From the NCBI GenBank assembly GCA_019415985.1, contig DXYE01000040.1:13787-22052 (forward strand): DNA of 8,266 bases. The letters are read 5' to 3'. A program made the translations under genes and the position numbers. A model generated the notes under the pieces. It searched no databases, was not told the DNA's origin, and was given only the letters and a program-made list of their open reading frames with translations. This document shows, piece by piece, positions 1 through 4,616 of this stretch (the first letter of the stretch is position 1; each line of letters opens with the position of its first letter). Origin of the DNA: Clostridiales bacterium. Its GTDB lineage: Bacteria; Bacillota; Clostridia; Oscillospirales; CAG-272.

Positions 1-343
1 ATATAATTTACCTTGTGTAATCGAACCGAAAATTATATTATAATGAGCGCAGCGAGCTCAAGCATATGTTTCCGCAGATAATTGATCCGAAACATATGCT
101 ATAATGAGCGCAGCGAATTCAAATATAATTTACCTTGTGTAATCGAACCGAAAATTATATTATAATGAGCGCAGCGAATTCAAGCATATGTTTCCGCAGA
201 CAATTGATCCGAAACATATGCTATAATGAGCGCAGCGAATTCAAACATCATTTTCCTTGTGGAATAGATTTAAAAATGATGTTATAATGAGCGCAGCGAA
301 TTCAAGCGCTATTTACCCCGTCAAGAAGCTGCCGGCAGCGCAC
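1..343. repeat. Tandem array of 61-bp units, each a covarying palindrome plus constant linker
   Basis: Five complete units begin at 1, 62, 123, 184 and 245, and a decayed sixth begins at 306; the period is exactly 61 bp. Each unit has a 38-nt palindrome (10-nt arm, 18-nt loop, 10-nt arm) and a 23-nt linker beginning TATAATGAGCGCAGCG and ending TTCAA (39-61, 100-122, 161-183, 222-244, 283-305). The arms differ between units but stay complementary: ATATAATTT/AAATTATAT (units 1 and 3), GCATATGTTT/AAACATATGC (2 and 4), ACATCATTTT/AAAATGATGT (5). A constant A-T pair from the linkers extends the stems of units 2-5. The loops share CC......AAT.GA. Because 61 is not a multiple of 3, the array is not coding. 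It runs off the left edge. Its modular build recalls BOX or REP/BIME intergenic repeats, but I do not recognise the family. Its function is unknown. Confidence 0.93.
306..341. repeat. Decayed last unit of the 61-bp array
   Basis: This sits exactly one period after unit 5 and keeps the left-arm pattern (GCGCTATTTACCCC resembles the NNNNNATTTACC start of unit 1). Only five outer pairs remain: GCGCT at 306-310 with AGCGC at 337-341. The loop no longer matches and the TATAATG linker does not follow at the expected place. A TATAATG is found 13 bp late, at 356-362, directly before the next dyad. It reads as the eroded edge of the array. Confidence 0.6.
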
Positions 344-362
344 ACTTTTTTATTGTATAATG

Positions 363-408
363 TGCACGGCATAATATTACGTCACTGTAAACTCTTGTAA
401 GCCGTGCA
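363..408. repeat. Perfect 8-bp inverted repeat with 30-nt loop
   Basis: TGCACGGC (363-370) is perfectly complementary to GCCGTGCA (401-408). It directly follows a TATAATG (356-362), so it resembles an enlarged, diverged member of the array upstream. No T-run follows, so it is not an intrinsic terminator. It could be a protein-binding dyad or RNA leader structure for the downstream gene; this is inference. Confidence 0.55.
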
Positions 409-422
409 TTGCAGATTTATCC

Positions 423-458
423 GATTGAGCAAAGCTCATCGACTAAATAAGCTTAGTC
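423..458. other. Two adjacent small hairpins in the leader of the ThyX-like gene
   Basis: The first hairpin pairs GATTGAGC (423-430) with GCTCATC (434-440) around an AAA loop, with one bulged T. The second pairs GACTAA (441-446) with TTAGTC (453-458) around a 6-nt loop. They abut each other and end about 90 bp before the chosen start at 547. Neither is followed by a T-run. The role is unknown; they may be part of the 5' untranslated region. I see no convincing -35/-10 pair in 306-546, only an isolated TATAAT at 356-361. Confidence 0.4.
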
Positions 459-546
459 ATCCGAACTTCAGGGCTTTTACGGTATCTTGTGTAGGTTCTA
501 TTCAATCTGCACGGCGTCCGGCCGGGAAAGGATTTCAGAGAGAAGA

Positions 547-1191
547 ATGATTTTACTTGAAAAAATATGTGTCATGAATATGGACAACGCTGTGCGCGGT
601 GCGCGGAATCCCATGAGCAGTTGGGAAAAAAGCGACAGCTATGTTGATGGAAAAGGCAGCTTTGTGCTGGGCGAGAACGACAGAAACCTTACGCGGCGGC
701 TGTGTCGTGCAGGCAGCGATCACAGAAAATTCATCCGTCAAATTTTTTTATCCGTGGATATCACCGCGCCGTTGTACTGGTGGAAGGAGTTTGATACCTA
801 TAAGGTGGCGACAGTAGCCAATTCCACGAGCACCATGCACAGGATCCACGCAAAGCCCTTGACGTTGGAGGATTTCAGCACAGACCGTATGTCTCCTCAG
901 ACGCTGGAGCGTTTCGGCGAGGTCGTGGATTTCCTGGAGTCGCTGCGCCTGAAGTATATAGAAACGAAGGAGAAGGCCGTATGGGACGAGCTGATTCAGT
1001 TCCTGCCATCCTCTTATCAGCAGCTCCGTACAGTTACGCTGAATTATGAAACACTGATCAATATTTATTATGCGCGGCGCGGTCATAAGCTGAAGGAATG
1101 GCATACGTTCTGCGGGATGATCGAGACACTGCCATACGCCGAGGATTTTCTGCTGGTGAGAGAGGACGGACAGGACAAGCAGAAGCGGTGA
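547..1191 (+). CDS. ThyX-like protein of unknown function
   Basis: A 214-residue soluble protein. The core (residues about 60-105) reads RKFIRQIFLSVDITAPLYWW, then KEFDTYKVATVANSTSTMH. This has the same shape as the ThyX (flavin-dependent thymidylate synthase) segment P-[IL]-[FY]...Q-[WF].R-H-R....N-E.S.R, but the diagnostic RHR and the terminal R are absent. I recall similar proteins in Clostridia and their phages that carry the conserved SVDITAPLYWWKEFDTYK stretch. Residues 153-190 (LPSSYQQLRTVTLNYETL onwards, then HKLKEWHTF) look helical and conserved. No signal peptide or membrane helix is seen. The start at ATG 547 is preferred to the upstream TTG at 487: a purine-rich AGAGAGAAGA precedes it, and the protein then opens with a hydrophobic strand (MILLEKICVM). 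A thymidylate synthase activity should not be assumed. Left of it lies the hairpin array; the M15 gene follows after 120 bp. Confidence 0.75.
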   Translation: MILLEKICVMNMDNAVRGARNPMSSWEKSDSYVDGKGSFVLGENDRNLTRRLCRAGSDHRKFIRQIFLSVDITAPLYWWKEFDTYKVATVANSTSTMHRIHAKPLTLEDFSTDRMSPQTLERFGEVVDFLESLRLKYIETKEKAVWDELIQFLPSSYQQLRTVTLNYETLINIYYARRGHKLKEWHTFCGMIETLPYAEDFLLVREDGQDKQKR

Positions 1192-1220
1192 ATAGGAAAA
1201 CAATCGGCGCGTAAAAGACT

Positions 1221-1261
1221 CCCGCTTGTTGTTTTCATAGATTCATGAAGGAAAATGCGGG
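1221..1261. other. Imperfect dyad between the ThyX-like and M15 genes
   Basis: CCCGC (1221-1225) pairs with GCGGG (1257-1261). Inside it, TTTTCAT can pair with ATGAA and the following AAAA. The whole forms a long imperfect hairpin with a tip near AGATTC. No T-run follows, so a terminator is unlikely. It lies 50 bp before the M15 start and may be a leader structure. Confidence 0.35.
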
Positions 1262-1311
1262 AAATGCCGTGAAGGATGCGAAAACGGCACCGAATGGAAA
1301 AGGGTAAGAAT

Positions 1312-2898
1312 ATGGGAAAGAAAGTGCAGGGGAAAAAGAGCGCGCGGTATGCCCGAGACGCGCAGAAGGCAAAAGACGCACGCGGCGGGAAGTCGGCAGC
1401 CGCGGCGGGAAAAGGCAAAGATAGGAATATCGGAAAGGTTGGAAAAGGCGGCCGCCGCTCAGCGGCCGGCGCGAAATCGGAAACGGTACGGCGGAAAAAA
1501 GATACGGCGGCACGCAGGCAGGAGAGGCGTGCGCCTGAGCTGACGCCGGAGCAGCTTGCACAGCGAAAGCGCAGGGAGGCCCGCATCCGGCGTCACCAGG
1601 CAATGCTTCGCGCACGCCTGATACAGAAGATCACGGGACGGGCCATACTGTTTCTGATCATGTTTGCTCTGATCTCTATCGTGTTCAGTCTATGCTTCTT
1701 TATCAATCTGCATCATTATGAGAAACCGGACATCAGCAGCTTTACCGTGCAGATTGGCCCTGACGCTAACAATGCGAAAAAGGTTGCGTATACCAAGCTG
1801 ATGAAGGACGGCACGCTGTATGTCAATATGACGGAGATTGCCGAATACTGCGGAATGATTGTGACGGGCGACAGCAGCGCGCTGCGCTATACGGTTGACT
1901 CCGCCGGGGCGGATACCGTGGAATTTGTCATCGGCACGCGCGAGGTGTCGGTCAACGGCGTTGCGGAACGTCTGACGGCGCCTGCTGTGGCGGAATCGGA
2001 TGGGCTGTATGTTCCCTTTGATTTTCTGGCTACTTATATGAAGGGCCTGCAGTTTACCTACGATGAGGAAAAGGGAGAGATCAGCATTCTGCGGCTTTAC
2101 GAAAACGAGGCGCTGACACCGGAGACGGCAACGGAAACAGACGCCTTCCAGACGCTGTCCTTTGTCGTCAAGAGCAATGCGCCTCTGATGGGCGTCGATG
2201 AACTGTCTGAGTTTGGCGACACATCGCCCATAGAATTTGAAGCGGATCTTTCGGCCTTTGAGCAGTATATGAATCCGACGAACCGGGACGCGTATCTGAC
2301 GCTTGTCAACGCAGAACATCCTCTGGCGGAGGACTACGAGCCTGAGAACCTCGTGGAGGTGACGGATATTCGGCGCGACGGCCGTGCGATGCAGTATATG
2401 GATGCGACGGCCGAGAAAGCTCTTGAGGCAATGTTCATCGAGTTGCGGGCGCAGGGCTATACGGATCTGAGCGTCACGGTGGGTTACCGGGATTATGTGA
2501 CCCAACGCTATTTTTTCAACCAGCAGGTAGCGGAATATATGGAAACCATGAAGGACCAGGCGCTGGCAGAACAGGCGGCGGCACAGGTCATCGCGCGTGC
2601 GGGGACAAGCGAATATCAAACAGGACTGTGTGCGGATCTGCACAATATGGATGAGGCGGATATTACCTTCGGCGGTACGGCGCCGGGACAGTGGCTTGCG
2701 GAAAACTGCTGGAAATTCGGGTTTATCGTGCGGTATCCTATCAACAAGACAACGGTAACCGGCGTTTCCTACCAGCCGTGGCATTTTCGCTTTGTTGGCC
2801 GGTATCACGCCGCAAGAATTTATGAAAGCGATCTATGTCTGGAAGAATATGTGGCGAAACTGGAAGAGGAAGGGTATTTTGACCGGTCGGGCGCGTAA
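1312..2898 (+). CDS. Membrane-anchored VanY-type M15 protein with degenerate active site
   Basis: Numbering is from ATG 1312 (528 aa), chosen for the AAAAGGG at 1298-1304 seven bases upstream; ATGs at 1276 and 1294 lack well-placed sites. Residues 1-107 are a Lys/Arg/Ala/Gly-rich cytoplasmic tail. Residues about 108-133 form one membrane helix (AILFLIMFALISIVFSLCFF). Residues about 160-260 resemble the copper-amine-oxidase N-terminal domain common in Firmicutes surface proteins (DGTLYVNMTEIAEYCGM ... GLYVPFDFL). Residues about 320-515 are a VanY/D,D-carboxypeptidase domain (LVNAEHPL, VGYRDY, WLAENCWKFGFIVRYP, PWHFRFVG, LEEYV). Active VanY enzymes have SEHQTG-L..D and EPWH; here they read SEYQTGLCAD and YQPWH. 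The first zinc His is Tyr435 and the general-base Glu is Gln488, while Asp442 and His491 remain. It is probably an inactive or repurposed wall-binding protein. The coaE gene follows 163 bp later. Confidence 0.88.
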   Translation: MGKKVQGKKSARYARDAQKAKDARGGKSAAAAGKGKDRNIGKVGKGGRRSAAGAKSETVRRKKDTAARRQERRAPELTPEQLAQRKRREARIRRHQAMLRARLIQKITGRAILFLIMFALISIVFSLCFFINLHHYEKPDISSFTVQIGPDANNAKKVAYTKLMKDGTLYVNMTEIAEYCGMIVTGDSSALRYTVDSAGADTVEFVIGTREVSVNGVAERLTAPAVAESDGLYVPFDFLATYMKGLQFTYDEEKGEISILRLYENEALTPETATETDAFQTLSFVVKSNAPLMGVDELSEFGDTSPIEFEADLSAFEQYMNPTNRDAYLTLVNAEHPLAEDYEPENLVEVTDIRRDGRAMQYMDATAEKALEAMFIELRAQGYTDLSVTVGYRDYVTQRYFFNQQVAEYMETMKDQALAEQAAAQVIARAGTSEYQTGLCADLHNMDEADITFGGTAPGQWLAENCWKFGFIVRYPINKTTVTGVSYQPWHFRFVGRYHAARIYESDLCLEEYVAKLEEEGYFDRSGA

Positions 2899-2930
2899 GA
2901 AGCAGAGCGGAAAGACATGCGGGACGCCGG

Positions 2931-2972
2931 CGGAGATGCGGGCTGCGGTTTGGTTGTAAGGGTTCATCTCCG
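2931..2972. other. Dyad in the M15-coaE gap
   Basis: CGGAGATG (2931-2938) is complementary to CATCTCCG (2965-2972), with a 26-nt loop; nearby GCCG and CGGC could extend it imperfectly. A second small stem follows: CCTCT (2993-2997) with AGAGG (3004-3008). Neither has a T-run. The 163-bp gap shows no credible ORF of its own, so these may be RNA processing or attenuation structures between co-transcribed genes. Confidence 0.3.
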
Positions 2973-3061
2973 GCGCGGCCGTCTGCGGAAGACCTCTGCT
3001 CATAGAGGGCTGAACAGATCGATGCAGTTTGCGCAACGCGAGCAGGAAGAGGGGGACAGTA

Positions 3062-3679
3062 GTGACCGTAATCGGAATAACCGGAGGCAGCGGAGCAGGA
3101 AAGGGACTCGTCTGTGAAATTTTGGAAAAACAGGGGATTCATTCAATTGATACGGACAGGGTATCCCGGGAGATTTCCGGGCGCGGCAGTCCCTGCCTTG
3201 CAGAACTTACGCAGGCTTTCGGAACAGATATCCTGACGGAAGCGGGAGAACTGAACCGGGGAAAGCTGGCGGAGCGCGTCTTTATGGAGCCGAATGCAGA
3301 AGAAAGAGTACGTCTTTTGGACATATTAAACCGGATTACACATAAACATATATTGAGCGCCTGTGAGGCATGGCTGGAAGAGAGAGGGAGAGAGGGAGAT
3401 ACAGCGGCAGCGGTGGATGCGCCGCTTCTCTTTGAAAGCGGATTCGACGCGCGGTGCGACTGTATTTGGGGCGTCACAGCCTCTCCGGAGGTTAGAATTC
3501 AGCGGATCATACAGCGGGACTGTATTTCTGAGGAGATGGCGCGGAACAGGATCGCCTCGCAGCATACGGACGAATTTTTATATCAAAGATGCAATGCGGT
3601 GATTCACAACAACGGTACGAGGGCGGAGACTGAGAAGCAGGTGGTATCACTTTTGGCGCGTTGCCTGAATCGGGCTTGA
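3062..3679 (+). CDS. coaE: Dephospho-CoA kinase
   Basis: Catalyses the last step of coenzyme A synthesis: ATP-dependent phosphorylation of the 3'-OH of dephospho-CoA, in the cytoplasm. The 205-residue length fits the family (about 200). Numbering from GTG 3062, the P-loop GITGGSGAGKG is at residues 5-15, DTDRV at 30-34, the substrate-site strand VDAPLLFESGFD at 118-129, and the Arg-rich lid RIIQRDCISEEMARNRI at 148-164. GTG 3062 is chosen over the in-frame TTG at 3029 because GAGGGGGA sits about five bases upstream and the protein then begins MTVIGITGG, as is usual. One oddity: the residues after the P-loop Lys14 are Gly-Leu, where most members have Ser or Thr. It lies between two cell-wall genes on the same strand. 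Confidence 0.95.
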   Translation: MTVIGITGGSGAGKGLVCEILEKQGIHSIDTDRVSREISGRGSPCLAELTQAFGTDILTEAGELNRGKLAERVFMEPNAEERVRLLDILNRITHKHILSACEAWLEERGREGDTAAAVDAPLLFESGFDARCDCIWGVTASPEVRIQRIIQRDCISEEMARNRIASQHTDEFLYQRCNAVIHNNGTRAETEKQVVSLLARCLNRA

Positions 3680-3680
3680 A

Positions 3681-3917
3681 AAAGGGCGGGACGCCGCGAT
3701 GGAGCGTAAGGCTCTGCCCTTTCCCCGAACGCGCACTGTGCAGGGGAGGCTTAGGTAGCAGCGGAAGACGATGGAATGTGCCGCTCTCCGTAAGTCAAAG
3801 GAGCAAAGCGAAAGCTGGCGTACGTGCGGGTCACAATTTACGGCAAAGAGAATGCCTGGTACGTCACCTGGGCAATACTAATACAGAGCGGCCAAAGCGG
3901 CTGGAGGAAAGGAGCTG
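3681..3917 (+). other. Unexplained GC-rich spacer with hairpin potential between coaE and the transglycosylase
   Basis: About 235 bp without a convincing gene. Visible structure: AAAGGGC (3681-3687) with GCCCTTT (3716-3722), enclosing GAGC-GTAAG-GCTC (3702-3714); CTCC (3786-3789) with GGAG (3800-3803); and AGC-GAAA-GCT, a GNRA-type loop (3807-3816). The last two are flanked by GTGCCGC (3778-3784) and GCGGGTCAC (3826-3834), which can partly pair, suggesting a branched fold. All three forward frames hold short stop-free stretches (3661-3921, 3771-3869, 3794-3964) that read protein-like in pieces, as a decayed, frameshifted coding remnant would. It could therefore be a structured RNA, a remnant of a mobile element, or both. 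I cannot assign it to a known RNA family. Confidence 0.35.
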
Positions 3918-3987
3918 TTGACCCATCGGCAAATGCAGAAATACAAAAGGAAAAACCGTTTTAAAGCCGCTGCTTATCCTTTCCGTA

Positions 3988-4506
3988 TTGGTGATCCTTT
4001 CCGTTCTGACCGGATATATGCTCGATGAAATTCGGTATCGAATCGATCTGCATGAATATCCCCGCGATTACGCCGAATATGTTGAAAAGGCCTCCGATGC
4101 TTACAGCATCCCTGCGGAAATTCTGTTTGCCGTGATCCATACGGAAAGCTCTTTTCGGAAGGACGCGGTATCTCCCAAAGGCGCGGTCGGCCTGATGCAG
4201 CTTACGCCTGATACGTATGATTGGATATGTTTTCTGCGCCGCGAGGAGGCTGCACCCGATATCACAGATCCGTCCGTCAATATCGACGCCGGCGCCTTCC
4301 TTTTGCACTATTTGTATCAGCAGTATGGGGATTGGGATACCGTTTATGCGGCCTATAACGCGGGTTATACGCGCGTCAACACGTGGCTTGCGGACGCAAC
4401 GGTCACGGAAAACGGAAAACTGGTCAATATCCCATATCCGGAAACCAAAGAATATGTAAAGAAGGTGAATCGAGCTCGGGAAAAATACGAAACGCTTTAT
4501 AGCTGA
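3988..4506 (+). CDS. Slt-type lytic transglycosylase, N-terminal anchor split by a frameshift
   Basis: Cleaves peptidoglycan glycan strands to 1,6-anhydromuramyl products outside the membrane (family knowledge). Numbering from 3988, the goose-lysozyme-like/SLT fold is clear: HTESSF with catalytic Glu53, then KGAVGLMQLTPDTY, AAYNAG and the closing IPYPETKEYVKKV. The open frame starts at a TTG (3988) without a ribosome binding site, and a TTG or GTG start there cuts off half of a membrane helix. The same frame is open from 3922 and encodes KPLLILSVLVILSVLTGYML just upstream, with no start codon. Another frame gives a fitting basic N-terminus: TTG 3918 or ATG 3933 (MQKYKRKNRF), with GGAGGAAAGGAG just before. 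The two join perfectly if one base is removed in TTTTAAA (3958-3965 region). So the intact gene probably spans about 3918-4506. Either a real frameshift, a sequencing indel or a +1 recoding event explains this. Confidence 0.8.
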   Translation: MVILSVLTGYMLDEIRYRIDLHEYPRDYAEYVEKASDAYSIPAEILFAVIHTESSFRKDAVSPKGAVGLMQLTPDTYDWICFLRREEAAPDITDPSVNIDAGAFLLHYLYQQYGDWDTVYAAYNAGYTRVNTWLADATVTENGKLVNIPYPETKEYVKKVNRAREKYETLYS

Positions 4507-4524
4507 AGACGGAAGCGTTTTTTT
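4490..4524 (+). terminator. Intrinsic terminator overlapping the transglycosylase stop codon
   Basis: AAACGCTT (4490-4497) pairs with AAGCGTTT (4513-4520) around a 15-nt loop, and the T-run continues to 4524. The stop codon (TGA, 4504-4506) lies in the loop. It should end transcription from the coaE side, leaving the M18 gene dependent on its own promoter or on readthrough. Confidence 0.7.
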
Positions 4525-4530
4525 GGCGGT

Positions 4531-4559
4531 TTGTATATGGGCTGTGCCCATTTCATATA
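4531..4559 (+). promoter_or_regulatory. Weak promoter candidate for the M18 gene, with a hairpin in its spacer
   Basis: TTGTAT (4531-4536) and CATATA (4554-4559) are separated by 17 bp. The spacer contains a perfect dyad, ATGGGC-TGT-GCCCAT (4537-4551). The position directly after a terminator and 58 bp before the M18 start is suitable. The -10 match is poor, so this is a suggestion only; the dyad could be an operator. Confidence 0.25.
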
Positions 4560-4616
4560 TCAAAATGCAGCGGAAGGCAACTTTCGCTGAAGAGGTAAGG
4601 AAAGGAATGATAGGAA

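Noticed and set aside
1..343. CRISPR array (23-nt repeat with 38-nt spacers)
   Set aside because: The spacers are palindromes, are repeated among themselves (1=3, 2 nearly 4), and no cas gene is nearby. The constant part is the linker of a compound repeat, not a CRISPR repeat.
1..343. Integron attC-like cassette array
   Set aside because: No cassette ORFs lie between the palindromes, and I do not see the GTTRRRY core sites of attC. The tyrosine recombinase is over 6 kb away, of the phage/ICE type, and tied to another element.
487..546. TTG 487 as the start of the ThyX-like gene
   Set aside because: The extra 20 residues are Arg/Ser-rich and have no ribosome binding site in front; ATG 547 begins the hydrophobic first strand.
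748..1615. Long minus-strand open frames opposite the ThyX-like and M15 genes
   Set aside because: They are shadows of well-supported plus-strand genes; their translations are Arg/Ser/Pro-rich without recognisable motifs.
1690..2808. 372-codon minus-strand frame opposite the M15 gene
   Set aside because: The opposite strand has clear domains. This frame is rich in Arg, His and Ile in the way antisense shadows are, and has no family motif.
3778..3834. Group II intron domain V or a c-di-GMP riboswitch
   Set aside because: GAGC, GAAA and GTACGTGCGGGTC look somewhat similar to domain V, but the outer strands do not pair as domain V requires and no intron-encoded protein is present. The riboswitch core sequences are also missing.
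3661..3921. 86-codon plus-strand frame after coaE
   Set aside because: It begins inside coaE, has no ribosome binding site and no domain. It is treated instead as part of the unexplained spacer.
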